DNA of 32,532 nt from Natronohydrobacter sp. (GTDB lineage Bacteria > Pseudomonadota > Alphaproteobacteria > Rhodobacterales > Rhodobacteraceae), in NCBI GenBank assembly GCA_020832555.1, contig JAFIEM010000034.1:1-32532 (forward strand). The letters run 5' to 3'. The stretch's first letter is position 1; each line of letters begins with the position of its first letter. Position numbers and translations under genes: made by a program. The notes beneath the pieces were generated by a model that worked only from the letters and a program-made list of their open reading frames with translations, did not search any database and was not told where the DNA came from. Shown here in pieces: positions 12,676 through 21,337 of the stretch.

Positions 12676-13539
12676 ATGGCATTCAATCTTCTTCCAACAG
12701 AGGCTGTTTTTCGTAATCTGCTGGCGGCGGCTTTTCTGTCAGCTTCTGCGGTGGCGGGTCTGGCGCAAGGGTCAAGCAGGGCTGAACCCGTGACCGGCGC
12801 CGGGGTGACAACCATCGGAGGCATCGCGACACATGCGGCTGTGAATGTCAGGGTCGGGCCAGCGCCTGTCTTTCCGGTCGTGGCGACCCTCGGCTATGGC
12901 ACGCGTGTTCAGAAGGGATACTGCATCGGCGGGGGATCAGCCCAGTGGTGCAAGATTGAAACCATGGATGGCCGGATCGAAGGATATGTCGCGGGGCGGT
13001 TTCTTGTCTCGGGGGATAGCCGCCCCCCTGACGGCGGTATCGAGGATGGCGGGCCCGATTACTGGGTTGTGACGGGTATTCCAGCGGGGTCGCGGCTGAA
13101 CGTCCGCCGCGATCCTTCCACCAACGCCCCTGCCCTTGCCACATTGAGTGAAGGCGAGATCGTGCAGAATCTTGGGTGCCAGATCCACGACCGAGCGCGC
13201 TGGTGCAGGATTCGTTCGATCATCGGCATGGATGTGACGGGTTGGGTGGCCGGACGTTACCTGAGCGAGTCCCAAGGACCGATTGCGATACAACCGCCTG
13301 CCGGTGGGGCGCATGGTCCTGATTTCTATGTTGTTCACGGACTGGCGGCGGGTGACAGCCTGAATATACGCGCAGAGCCCTCTGCGCAGAGCGCCATTCT
13401 GGGGCGGCTCAATTCAGGTGCGAGGGTGAGAAACCTGGGATGCCGCCAGAGCGGGTCAACCCGCTGGTGCCGGATCGAGACAACAGGCGGTGTAGTCGTC
13501 AATGGCTGGGTGAACGGTCGATATCTTCGGGAAGGCTAG
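12676..13539 (+). CDS. Secreted triple bacterial SH3 (SH3b) domain protein
   Basis: A 287-residue protein. A hydrophobic N-terminal stretch (FRNLLAAAFLSASAVAGLAQG, ending about residue 32) is a probable Sec signal. Three SH3b repeats follow, at about residues 50-112, 128-198 and 214-286. Each starts with a (V/L)N(V/I)R-x-x-P motif (LNVRRDPS, LNIRAEPS), has a pair of cysteines in the C...WC(R/K)I core, and ends with G-W/Y-V-x-GR-(Y/F)L. Paired cysteines at the same place in each repeat suggest a disulfide in the periplasm. SH3b domains bind cell wall or protein peptides. No catalytic domain is present, so it is an adaptor or envelope-binding protein of unknown target. Confidence 0.82.
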   Translation: MAFNLLPTEAVFRNLLAAAFLSASAVAGLAQGSSRAEPVTGAGVTTIGGIATHAAVNVRVGPAPVFPVVATLGYGTRVQKGYCIGGGSAQWCKIETMDGRIEGYVAGRFLVSGDSRPPDGGIEDGGPDYWVVTGIPAGSRLNVRRDPSTNAPALATLSEGEIVQNLGCQIHDRARWCRIRSIIGMDVTGWVAGRYLSESQGPIAIQPPAGGAHGPDFYVVHGLAAGDSLNIRAEPSAQSAILGRLNSGARVRNLGCRQSGSTRWCRIETTGGVVVNGWVNGRYLREG

Positions 13540-13650
13540 CCTCGACGCAGCGGGCGTCAGCGGACAATACCCGACAAGTGCTTGACAGGGTCAGGGCATG
13601 GGCGCATGGCACGCGCGCGCAAGTGCTAGCGCTGAGTGAAAGTCAAGGGC

Positions 13651-14316
13651 ATGCCCATTTCCCCCTACGAGCAGACTGGCTTCTATGACACGGCAACCGC
13701 CGCCGGACGCCATCGTGCGATTGTCGGCGGACGCTGGGACGAAACCGGGCGCGTTGCGATGACGGCACTGATCGACGCCGGGCTTGCGCCGCATCATTGC
13801 CTGCTCGATGTCGGCGCTGGCGCGCTGCGACTGGGCTGCAAGGCCGTGCCTTATCTGCAACAGGGGAATTATTGGGCGACAGATGCCTCGCTTGCGCTGA
13901 TGCGCGCGGGGTATGAAGCAGAGCTCGACGACCCGGCACGGCTGGACCCGGCACAACTGATCGAGGATGCGGATTTCGCGTTTCCCGGTGTGCCTGACAG
14001 GATCACCCATGCAATCGCCTTCGCCGTTTTTCCGCATCTTCCGCGCGGCAAGCTGGACCTTGCCCTGACCCGGCTGCACCGCTTCACGCGGTTGGAGAAA
14101 TTCTTGTTTACAGTGTTTCTGGCCCCGGATGCCGAAACGGCTGCCGGGCCGTACCGGCAGGCGGATGGTGTTGTGACGCATGGCCAGCGCGCGCCCTATC
14201 ATTTGCTGTCTGGCGATATTGAGGACATGGCGCAGTCCAGCGAGTGGCACCTGAGCCGCAGCACGCAGATGCTGCCACGCGGCCAGATCCTGTTTATCGC
14301 CGAACCCTCGCGCTAA
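13651..14316 (+). CDS. SAM-dependent methyltransferase-like protein
   Basis: About 221 residues. The motif LLDVGAGALRLG (around residues 52-63) is the class I methyltransferase glycine-rich loop, followed by YWATDASLALMRAG, the segment that would hold the acidic ribose-binding residue. Later elements (HAIAFAVFPHLPRGKLDLAL, KFLFTVFLAPD) fit the rest of the Rossmann fold. I take ATG 13651, which gives MPISPYEQTGFYD; GTG 13636 is possible, and neither has a clear ribosome site. Substrate unknown. It lies between a secreted SH3 protein and a gamma-glutamyltransferase, with no functional hint from context. Confidence 0.7.
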   Translation: MPISPYEQTGFYDTATAAGRHRAIVGGRWDETGRVAMTALIDAGLAPHHCLLDVGAGALRLGCKAVPYLQQGNYWATDASLALMRAGYEAELDDPARLDPAQLIEDADFAFPGVPDRITHAIAFAVFPHLPRGKLDLALTRLHRFTRLEKFLFTVFLAPDAETAAGPYRQADGVVTHGQRAPYHLLSGDIEDMAQSSEWHLSRSTQMLPRGQILFIAEPSR

Positions 14317-14441
14317 ACGCAGTCCGGGCTGAAACCGGGTTGCCAGACCCCACCCGCGACACTACCGTGGGTTGCAACAGGGAGAGCAGGCATGCTGCCC
14401 CCTTTCCCGCCCAGGAAGGTTTTGCAGCAAGGGAGGATCGG

Positions 14442-16241
14442 ATGGTCCAGAGTACTCGTTTCACATCAACTGCACTGGTGGCGCTGCTGGCGGGCTGGCC
14501 TGCCATGGCACAACAGACCTCGGATGTGGTGGTGCCAGAACCGCAGACCGAGGTCACGCAGGATTTTCCGGGCATTTCCGATGCGGCCCGTGCCGCGCTG
14601 GAAGCGAAAACCGCAGGCATGAGTGTCGAGGCCGAGACATGGATGGTTGCCGCTGCCAACCCGTTGGCCGTCGAGGCGGGCGCGCGGGTCTTGCGCGAGG
14701 GCGGAAATGCCGCTGATGCCATGGTTGCCGTGCAGGCGGTGCTGGGGCTGGTCGAGCCACAATCCTCGGGGCTGGGGGGGGGTGCGTTTCTGGTCTGGCA
14801 TGATGCCGCAACCGGCGAGATCACCACGCTGGACGGGCGCGAAACAGCCCCGCTTGCAGCCGACCCACGCTATTTTCAGGATGCCGAGGGCGAGCCGCTG
14901 AATTTCCAGACCGCTGTTGTCTCTGGTCGCTCGGTCGGCACGCCCGGCACGCCGCGTCTGATGGAAGAGGCCCATCGCCGCTGGGGGCAGGCAAACTGGC
15001 GCAGTCTGTTTGACGATGCGATCGGGCTGGCCGAGGACGGGTTCACGGTTTCGGCCCGTCTGGCGGAGTCGGTCGCAGGGGCTGCGGAAACGCTGGCGGT
15101 TTTCCCGGCGACTGCCGCCTATTTCCTGCCCGGTGGGGCGCCGCTCGCCGCAGGGGATACGCTGGTCAACACAGACTATGCCGAAACGCTGCGCCAGATC
15201 GCCGCGCGCGGGGCAGCGGCATTCTATACGGGCGAGATTGCCGCCGATATCGTGGGCGCAACGCGCACGGCGGAACATCCGGGGCTGTTGTCCATGACCG
15301 ATCTGGCGCGTTATGAGGTGATCGAGCGCCCGGCCATTTGCACTGATTACCGCGCGCATCAGGTCTGCGGGATGGGGCCGCCTTCCTCCGGGGCTGTGGC
15401 GATTGCGCAGATCCTTGGCAAGCTGGAGCATTTCGATCTGCCCGATATGGACCCACAATCCCCCGAAACCCGCCGCCTGATGGGCGATGCCACGCGGCTG
15501 GCCTTCGCGGATCGGGGCCGGTATCTGGCCGATAGCGATTTCGTGCCGGTTCCGGTCAAGGGACTGATCGACCGGGATTATCTGGCCACGCGCGCGGAAC
15601 TCTTGCGCGGGGATGATGCCCTGCCCGAGGTCGCACCGGGGGAACCGGCCTGGGATCATGCGATGCTCTGGGGCGATGATCTGCGCGAGGAACGGCCCGC
15701 GACCTCTCATATCTCTATCGTCGATGGCGCGGGAAATGTCCTGTCGATGACGACGACCATCGAAAGCGGTTTTGGTGCACGCATTTTCACGCGCGGCTTT
15801 CTGCTGAACAATGAATTGACGGATTTTTCCTTCCGCACCCATGCCGGGGGCTGGCCGATTGCAAACCGGGTCGAGCCGGGCAAGCGGCCGCGGTCGTCGA
15901 TGTCACCGACAATTGTGCTGCGTGATGGTGCGCCGGTTCTGAGCATCGGCAGCCCCGGCGGGGCCACGATCATCGGCTTTACCGCGCAGGCGATCATCGC
16001 GCATCTGGACTGGGGCATGGATGTGCAGGACGCGGTGTCGATGCCGCATCTGGTCAACAGCTTCGGCACCTATCAGATTGAGGCCGGGACATGGGCCGAG
16101 GATCTGGTTGATCCGCTGTCAGAGATGGGGTTTCAGACCAATGTGACGGCACTGACTTCGGGCCTGCACGCGATCTCGATCGGGGAGAGTTTGCGCGGGG
16201 GCGCTGATCCGCGCCGCGAGGGGATTGCCCTAGGCGAGTGA
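14442..16241 (+). CDS. ggt: Gamma-glutamyltransferase (GGT) precursor
   Basis: A 599-residue periplasmic enzyme of the Ntn-hydrolase class. The ATG at 14442 has GGGAGG about six bases upstream and gives a signal peptide (TSTALVALLAGWPAMAQQ). The longer in-frame extension to 14244 overlaps the previous gene and is not used. Family features: GGNAADAMVA (substrate pocket), SSGLGGGAFLVW, and the autocleavage site ERPATSHISIVD. The Thr of TSHIS (about residue 421) becomes the new N-terminal nucleophile of the small subunit. SPGGATIIGFTAQ forms the oxyanion region. It transfers or hydrolyses the gamma-glutamyl group of glutathione and gamma-glutamyl peptides. It is full length, with no sign of damage. 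Confidence 0.93.
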   Translation: MVQSTRFTSTALVALLAGWPAMAQQTSDVVVPEPQTEVTQDFPGISDAARAALEAKTAGMSVEAETWMVAAANPLAVEAGARVLREGGNAADAMVAVQAVLGLVEPQSSGLGGGAFLVWHDAATGEITTLDGRETAPLAADPRYFQDAEGEPLNFQTAVVSGRSVGTPGTPRLMEEAHRRWGQANWRSLFDDAIGLAEDGFTVSARLAESVAGAAETLAVFPATAAYFLPGGAPLAAGDTLVNTDYAETLRQIAARGAAAFYTGEIAADIVGATRTAEHPGLLSMTDLARYEVIERPAICTDYRAHQVCGMGPPSSGAVAIAQILGKLEHFDLPDMDPQSPETRRLMGDATRLAFADRGRYLADSDFVPVPVKGLIDRDYLATRAELLRGDDALPEVAPGEPAWDHAMLWGDDLREERPATSHISIVDGAGNVLSMTTTIESGFGARIFTRGFLLNNELTDFSFRTHAGGWPIANRVEPGKRPRSSMSPTIVLRDGAPVLSIGSPGGATIIGFTAQAIIAHLDWGMDVQDAVSMPHLVNSFGTYQIEAGTWAEDLVDPLSEMGFQTNVTALTSGLHAISIGESLRGGADPRREGIALGE

Positions 16242-16247
16242 GACAAG

Positions 16248-16280
16248 ATCAGACCGTATGGCCCTGCCATGCGGTCTGAT
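16248..16280. terminator. Hairpin between convergent ggt and cytochrome genes
   Basis: Arms ATCAGACCGTATGGC and GCCATGCGGTCTGAT (one G-T wobble) flank a three-base CCT loop. It lies seven bases after the ggt stop and just beyond the cytochrome gene's end on the other strand, so it may end transcription in both directions. T-runs are weak on both sides. Confidence 0.65.
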
Positions 16281-16292
16281 ATCCTGTCGGGC

Positions 16293-16697
16293 TCAGTTCG
16301 ACAAGCTTTGCAGCCAGCGAAACAGCTCGCGCCCGCCTGTGCGCAACTCGACATGCATGCCGCTCTGGGCATCGGCATTGCCAGTGGTGCTGCGCAGGAA
16401 CTGGTCGGGATTGGCCAGATAGGCCACGAAATTATCCTCGCTCCAGCGTGCGCCGGTTGCGGCGGCGGCGCGCAGGTCATTCGAGTAGAAACCGAAGCCG
16501 GAAGCTGATGCCAGCGGTCTGCCTGCAATCCCGTAGAGATTCGGCCCCGACCGTCCGCCGCGCGCCAGAACAGTGCCGTCCGGCGCTTCGACCGCATGAC
16601 AGGTGCGGCAATCACGCCAGCGCGCCTCATCCGCCATAGCGCTGCCAAGGCTCGCAGCGAGAGCCAGTCCGGTGGCAAAGGTCGGAAGGATATTCAT
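16293..16697 (-). CDS. Class I c-type cytochrome, periplasmic
   Basis: A 134-residue protein starting at ATG 16697 with a signal peptide (FATGLALAASLGSAMA). The haem site is C30-R-T-C33-H34, and SGMHVEL (M114) offers the axial methionine, so this is a mono-haem, cyt c2/c-551-like electron carrier. GPNLYGIAGRPLASASGFGF, with the following YSNDLR, is typical of the cytochrome c2/c-Y family. Its partner cannot be named from the window. The next gene upstream on the same strand is an ABC permease about 100 bases away, probably unrelated. Confidence 0.88.
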   Translation of the reverse strand: MNILPTFATGLALAASLGSAMADEARWRDCRTCHAVEAPDGTVLARGGRSGPNLYGIAGRPLASASGFGFYSNDLRAAAATGARWSEDNFVAYLANPDQFLRSTTGNADAQSGMHVELRTGGRELFRWLQSLSN

Positions 16698-16775
16698 GCC
16701 CGCAGCGCCTTCATGCTGATTTTTTCGTGATATAGTCGTGATTTGGCCAAATCGCAACGGGTGAGCGGTCACGAC

Positions 16776-16793
16776 TCCGGCACTGTTGCCGGA
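16776..16793. terminator. Short hairpin at the end of the ABC permease gene
   Basis: TCCGGCA and TGCCGGA arms with a CTGT loop directly follow the permease stop on the minus strand. There is no T-run, so it is only a candidate terminator or mRNA-end structure. Confidence 0.4.
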
Positions 16794-17609
16794 TCACGGC
16801 TTGAGCCGGTAGCCGGTTCTGAGCCAGCGCCAGCATAGCGCGCCCACGGCCATTGTCGCACCAGAGACCACTGCAAGCCCCAGCCAGGGCGAGGCATCCG
16901 ATGCCCCGATCATCCCATAGCGCGCCCCGTCGATCAGGTAAAAGACCGGGTTCAGGCGGCTGGCCATTTCCAGCGCGGGGGGCAGCGTGGCAATGGAATA
17001 GAACGTGCCCGACAGGAAAGACAGCGGCACGACGATGAAATTGGTGATCGCGGCGATCTGATCGAATTTGTTCGACAGGATCCCTGCCGCGACGCCCAGC
17101 GCACCAAGAAAAGCTGCACCGAGTATGAGGAACATGAGCAGCCAGAGCGGATGTGCGATCCCCTGCCCCAGGAGCAGCCACAGCGCAAACGCAATGACGG
17201 CGCCCACCATCAGACCCCGCACGACTCCTCCTGCCAGATAGCCCAGAAGAAGCTCTGTCGCAGAAAGCGGCGGCATCAATGTGTCGACGATATTGCCCTG
17301 CACCTTTGCGATGACAATGGAAGAAGAGGTATTGGCGAAACTGTTCTGGATCACGGTCATCATCAGGATGCCGGGGGCCAGAAATGCCGTGAAGGGAACG
17401 CCGAGCACTTCGCCGCGTTGCGGACCTATGGCGAGGGTGAAGACCGCAAGGAACAACCCCGCTGTAACCAGCGGCGCTGCAAGGGTCTGGGTCCAGACAA
17501 CAAGGAAGCGCCTGATCTCGCGATCAGCCAGGGCGGCCAGACCCAGCCAGTTGACCCGCCCGAAGCGGCGCATGCCCATCTGATAGCCGGTTTTCGTGTC
17601 CTGTCCCAT
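16794..17609 (-). CDS. ABC-2 type transporter permease
   Basis: A 271-residue inner-membrane protein with about six hydrophobic segments: residues ~40-60, 75-90, 115-140, 148-168, 178-200 and 240-262. Signature phrases of the ABC-2 permease family are present: FLAPGILMMTVIQNSFANTS, NIVDTLMPPLSATELLLGYL and IVVPLSFLSGTFYSIATLPP. The family exports polysaccharides, drugs or lipids with a separate ATPase. No ATP-binding gene is next to it in the window, so it is either an orphan or pairs with a protein encoded elsewhere. The promoter would lie in the 143-base gap shared with gcrA. Confidence 0.85.
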   Translation of the reverse strand: MGQDTKTGYQMGMRRFGRVNWLGLAALADREIRRFLVVWTQTLAAPLVTAGLFLAVFTLAIGPQRGEVLGVPFTAFLAPGILMMTVIQNSFANTSSSIVIAKVQGNIVDTLMPPLSATELLLGYLAGGVVRGLMVGAVIAFALWLLLGQGIAHPLWLLMFLILGAAFLGALGVAAGILSNKFDQIAAITNFIVVPLSFLSGTFYSIATLPPALEMASRLNPVFYLIDGARYGMIGASDASPWLGLAVVSGATMAVGALCWRWLRTGYRLKP

Positions 17610-17752
17610 TGTCTGCGCCTCTCTATTGCCAGTTTCGGCGCGGTTTCACGCCTCTGGGCGATTGTCTTTCGCACCGTTGCCATGTATTTCATCCCTTCGC
17701 GCTTTTCCATGGGTGAGGCGCAGTCGCAAAGCCCGCAACCGGAGTTGACGTC

Positions 17753-18358
17753 ATGTCCTGGACTGATGAGCGTGTCGAATTGCTCAAGAAGATGTGGAAT
17801 GAAGGCCATTCGGCCTCGACGATCGCCAAGGAGTTGGGCGGCGTGACGCGCAATGCCGTGATCGGCAAGGTGCACAGGTTGGGCCTGTCGAACCGCAATG
17901 GCCCGGAGACCGAAGACTCCCCCAAACCTGTGGTCGAGACCGTCAAGCCCGAACCCGTGATCGAAACCCCGGCCGCGCCGGTTGTCGATCTGGCGCAGGC
18001 CAAGGCAGAGCGCGCCGCGCAGGCCCGACCGGTCGAAACACCCAAACCCGAGACCCCGGAAGTGCAAGCCTATACGCCGCGCCCGATCATTCCTGCAGGC
18101 CAGCCGCTGCCCCCGCAACCCTCGGCCAACGAGATTGACCCGGAGGCATTGGCGAATGTGCGCGAGGTCGAAAAGACGGCGCGCAAGCTGACGCTTCTGG
18201 AACTGACCGAGCGGACCTGCAAATGGCCGATTGGCGATCCGGCAACCGATGATTTCTGGTTCTGCGGCCTGCCGGTGCAGGCAGGCAAGCCTTATTGCGA
18301 AGCGCATGTCGCGGTCGCCTTCCAGCCCATGAGCACCCGGCGCGACCGCAAGCGCTGA
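17753..18358 (+). CDS. gcrA: GcrA cell-cycle regulator
   Basis: A 201-residue protein. The N-terminal 47 residues (MSWTDERVELLKKMWNEGHS, ASTIAKELGGVTRNAVIGKV, HRLGLSNR) are the highly conserved GcrA DNA-binding helix-turn-helix. A proline- and acid-rich linker (about 55-130) leads to the C-terminal domain with CKWPIGDP, FWFCGLPVQAGKPYCEAH, whose cysteines and histidine are family-typical. GcrA binds sigma-70 RNA polymerase and activates promoters carrying methylated GANTC sites, controlling DNA replication and division genes in alphaproteobacteria. GGAG lies eight bases before the ATG. The gene is divergent from the ABC permease. Confidence 0.95.
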   Translation: MSWTDERVELLKKMWNEGHSASTIAKELGGVTRNAVIGKVHRLGLSNRNGPETEDSPKPVVETVKPEPVIETPAAPVVDLAQAKAERAAQARPVETPKPETPEVQAYTPRPIIPAGQPLPPQPSANEIDPEALANVREVEKTARKLTLLELTERTCKWPIGDPATDDFWFCGLPVQAGKPYCEAHVAVAFQPMSTRRDRKR

Positions 18359-18430
18359 GCATCGCGATTGACCCCTGCCAGACAGGGCATTACCACTGGG
18401 CGCAAGTAAAGCTTGCGCGCAGGATCAACG

Positions 18431-20242
18431 ATGTTTCAGAGCTATTCCGCCACGACCCGCCCCGAGGATGGGCCGCTGCGTTTGTCGGCATTGCGTGATG
18501 CGCTGCAGGCGCGGGGGATCGACGGGATGATTGTCCCGCGATCTGACGCGCATATGGGCGAATATGTCGCCGCCTGTGACGAGCGTCTGGCCTGGTTGAC
18601 GGGGTTCACCGGATCGGCGGGTTTCTGTGTCGTGCTGCCGGATCGGGCGGGCATCTTCGTGGACGGGCGCTACCGTGTGCAGGCGCGGATGCAATGTGCA
18701 GATGTCTTCACCCCGGTCAACTGGCCCGAAACCAAGCCCGCTGACTGGTTGCGCGCGGCCTGCCCGAACGGCGCGGTGATCGGCTTCGACCCCTGGCTGC
18801 ATACACCCGATGAGATCGGCACACTGGAGCGCGATCTTGCAGGCAGCGGCATTTCTCTGGCCCGGATCGCGAACCCGATTGACACGCTCTGGTCAGATCG
18901 CCCTGCCCCGCCGCTGGTCCCGGCGCGGGCCTATCCCGAGGCGCTGGCAGGAGCATCGTCGCTTGAAAAACGTGCGAACATCGCCAAGGCGCTGCGTGAG
19001 GCGGGCCAACGCGCCGCTGTGCTGACCCAACCCGACAGCCTGTGCTGGCTGCTGAACATCCGCGGGGGGGATCTGCCGCGTGTCCCGGTGATGCAGGGTT
19101 TCGCGATTCTGCACGATGATGGTCGGGTTGACCTGTTCTGCGCGCCGGAAAAATGTGCCGCGCTGCAATTTGATGATGCGGTCCATCCGCGCCCGGCCGA
19201 GGCGTTCGAGCCCGCGCTGCGAACCTTGCAAGGGCCTGTGCGGCTCGACAAGGCAACAGTGCCAGTGCAGATCGTCGATCTGCTGCAAGAAGCGGCGGTC
19301 GAAACTGTGTTCATGCAAGACCCCTGCCTCTTGCCCAAGGCCCGCAAGACCGAGGCGGAACTTTCCGGCGCGCAATCCGCGCATCTGCGCGACGGGGCTG
19401 CGATGGTCGAATTTCTGGCCTGGCTGGACGGGGAAGCCACGAAACTGGTCGCTGACCCCGAATATGCCCTGACCGAGATCGACATTGCCCGCCATCTGGA
19501 AGCCTGCCGCATGGCAACAGGGGCGCTGGAGGATCTGAGCTTCGACACGATCGCGGGATCTGGTCCGAATGGCGCGATCGTGCATTACCGCGTGACCGAA
19601 GACAGCAATCGCCGCCTGATTCCCGGCGATCTGATGCTGGTGGATTCCGGCGGCCAGTATCTGGACGGGACCACCGACATCACCCGTACCATCGCCATCG
19701 GTCCTGTGGGAACACTGGAAGCGGAGTGTTTCACCGCCGTTCTGCGTGGCATGATCGCGATTTCGCGCGCCCGCTTTCCGCGCGGGGTCGCGGGCGGGCA
19801 TCTCGATGCTCTGGCGCGCTATCCGCTGTGGATGCTTGGCCGGGATTATGATCATGGCACCGGGCATGGTGTCGGGGCCTTCCTGTCGGTGCATGAAGGT
19901 CCGCAACGGTTGTCGCGCATCTCGACCGTTCCGCTGGTCGAAGGCATGATCCTGTCAAACGAGCCGGGATATTACCTTGAGGGGCAGTTTGGCATCAGGA
20001 TCGAGAATCTGATCGCTGTGCGCAAGGCGCCGCCGCCTGAAGGGGGCGATGCGCGCGATTGGCTGGACTTCCAGACGCTGACACTCGCGCCGATTGACCG
20101 TCGCCTGATTCTTGCGGATCGGCTGATCGCAGAGGAACGGGATTGGCTCGACAGCTATCATGCCCGTGTCCTGACGCTGCTGCGCCCGTTGCTGACAGAA
20201 TCGGCAGGTCGGTGGCTGGAGACAGCCTGTCAACCAGTTTGA
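18431..20242 (+). CDS. M24 family aminopeptidase P (Xaa-Pro aminopeptidase), three-domain type
   Basis: A 603-residue protein with two creatinase-like N-terminal domains (first from about residue 15: LSALRDALQARGIDGMIVPR, DAHMGEYV) and a C-terminal pita-bread metallopeptidase. The dinuclear metal ligands are visible: VDSGGQYLDGTTDITRT (two Asp, about residues 403-415), GTGHGVGAFLSVHE (His, about 477-490), NEPGYYLEGQFGIRIEN (Glu, about 509-525). Length and layout match the cytosolic XPNPEP1-like type rather than the shorter E. coli PepP. It removes N-terminal residues before proline. I use ATG 18431 with AGGA upstream, rather than TTG 18413. Confidence 0.93.
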   Translation: MFQSYSATTRPEDGPLRLSALRDALQARGIDGMIVPRSDAHMGEYVAACDERLAWLTGFTGSAGFCVVLPDRAGIFVDGRYRVQARMQCADVFTPVNWPETKPADWLRAACPNGAVIGFDPWLHTPDEIGTLERDLAGSGISLARIANPIDTLWSDRPAPPLVPARAYPEALAGASSLEKRANIAKALREAGQRAAVLTQPDSLCWLLNIRGGDLPRVPVMQGFAILHDDGRVDLFCAPEKCAALQFDDAVHPRPAEAFEPALRTLQGPVRLDKATVPVQIVDLLQEAAVETVFMQDPCLLPKARKTEAELSGAQSAHLRDGAAMVEFLAWLDGEATKLVADPEYALTEIDIARHLEACRMATGALEDLSFDTIAGSGPNGAIVHYRVTEDSNRRLIPGDLMLVDSGGQYLDGTTDITRTIAIGPVGTLEAECFTAVLRGMIAISRARFPRGVAGGHLDALARYPLWMLGRDYDHGTGHGVGAFLSVHEGPQRLSRISTVPLVEGMILSNEPGYYLEGQFGIRIENLIAVRKAPPPEGGDARDWLDFQTLTLAPIDRRLILADRLIAEERDWLDSYHARVLTLLRPLLTESAGRWLETACQPV

Positions 20243-20321
20243 TCTGCCCACGCGCATTTGACCACTTTGCACTTGCGGATAAAACCTGCGAGAGTGCCGC
20301 GAAAGACGAGAGGACAGAAAA

Positions 20322-20660
20322 ATGACCAATGTCAGGATCTACCCCGCCCAGGGTAAATGGGTGGTGCGCGCCAATGGTGCGGTGATAGGCGAAAGCAGCC
20401 GGGCGCTTGAAATGATCCAGCGTGATTATCCCTTCGTGATCTATTTCCCGCGCGAAGACGTTGCCTCGGTCGTGCTCGACCAATCGGACCGTCCGCTGTT
20501 CTGCGATGATCGGGGCGAAGGGGTTTTCTATCATGTCTCCAGCCCGGAAGGTCTGATCCAGAATGCTGGCTACAGCCTGACGAACCCTACAGCAGAGGCC
20601 GAAGCCGTGCGCGATTACCTGGCATTCGATGCTGGCAAAGTGACGGTGGAACGGGTCTGA
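20322..20660 (+). CDS. DUF427 family protein
   Basis: A 112-residue soluble protein matching DUF427: WVVRANGAVIGES near the start, then YPFVIYFPREDV, CDDRGEGVFYHV and a C-terminal AEAVRDYLAFDAGKVTVE. The family forms a small beta-rich domain of unknown biochemical role. GAGGACAG lies about seven bases before the ATG. It stands alone, between aminopeptidase P and a convergent small membrane protein. Confidence 0.88.
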   Translation: MTNVRIYPAQGKWVVRANGAVIGESSRALEMIQRDYPFVIYFPREDVASVVLDQSDRPLFCDDRGEGVFYHVSSPEGLIQNAGYSLTNPTAEAEAVRDYLAFDAGKVTVERV

Positions 20661-20709
20661 ACCCAGTCCCGCAGGATTGCAGAAAGATCATTGTGGCGAC
20701 ACTGGGGCC

Positions 20710-20961
20710 CTAGTCGTCGCCACCATCACCTCCGTCACCAGCCTCATAGCAGGATGACGTGCGCCCCTCACCACCAAGACGAAAACCTCGAAACGGCAGA
20801 GAGATATCCATTTCCCACAAGACGCTGTCCAGCCGTTGGGCAGCAGCCCCGCATTCGGGCAGAAAGATGCGGAGAAACGCCACCAGTAGAAAGGCGACGA
20901 TGCCTCCGATAAACAATCCGATGAGAACGGCGTAGAAAACACCCTCTGTCAGTTCCGGCAT
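20710..20961 (-). CDS. Small membrane protein with acidic Gly-Asp tail
   Basis: An 83-residue protein with one long hydrophobic helix, FYAVLIGLFIGGIVAFLLVA (about residues 8-32), then an amphipathic soluble part and a C-terminal EAGDGGDGGDD tail. AGGGG precedes the ATG at 20961. One cysteine lies after the helix and one near the tail. I do not recognise the family. It is convergent with the DUF427 gene. Confidence 0.5.
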   Translation of the reverse strand: MPELTEGVFYAVLIGLFIGGIVAFLLVAFLRIFLPECGAAAQRLDSVLWEMDISLPFRGFRLGGEGRTSSCYEAGDGGDGGDD

Positions 20962-21337
20962 GGAGTCACCCCTGCAAGGCTAAATGCCGCAGTACATCAG
21001 GTGATTGCGTCAAATCTTTGGCCTTCTTCTCGCAAACGGACATAGTATGCGAACCGCCGATAGGGGCGCGCGGCGAAGGCGTTTGACGGGACCGAACCAG
21101 GGCCGAATGTCGAAGCGCGATCAGAACCTGTCGTGTCTGCCTTCCTGAACCGGGGTCCAACCGACTGTCATGAAGTGGGGTGGCCTTGCGAACACAAGAA
21201 TTTTAACCATGAATTACAACCATAGGTTGCATTTGTCGCGAATGTTGCCAAATTCCTGTAAGTAGCTCTCCGTTCCCGACAGTCGCGCAGGGAAGTCATA
21301 GCGAAAGCGGAACGCAGCAATAGCGAGAAACTTAATC
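20962..21337. other. 376-bp non-coding stretch with a CtrA-like site
   Basis: No convincing gene is seen on either strand; the short minus frame 20966-21160 lacks coding character. It is AT-richer near 21190-21250. The only recognisable signal is a CtrA-like motif at 21203-21217, so this region probably carries the promoter of the 57-residue membrane protein. Confidence 0.55.
21203..21217. promoter_or_regulatory. CtrA-like binding motif
   Basis: TTAA, seven bases (CCATGAA), then TTAC matches the CtrA consensus TTAA-N7-TTAA with one mismatch, and contains the alternative half-site form TTAACCAT. It lies about 120 bases upstream of the small membrane-protein gene at 21338. A single motif of this length can occur by chance. 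Confidence 0.35.

Noticed and set aside
14466..15842. Long minus-strand open frame opposite gamma-glutamyltransferase
   Set aside because: It is a shadow of a confidently identified GGT gene in GC-rich DNA; composition is Arg/Gly/Gln-rich and no domain is seen.
16776..16793. Hairpin as a strong terminator of the ABC permease
   Set aside because: Kept only at low confidence: no T-run follows on the minus strand.
18893..19906. Minus-strand open frame opposite aminopeptidase P
   Set aside because: Shadow of the M24 peptidase gene; amino-acid composition is typical of antisense GC-rich frames.
20691..20912. Plus-strand frame opposite the small membrane protein
   Set aside because: Histidine/arginine-rich shadow frame; the minus frame has a membrane helix and ribosome site.
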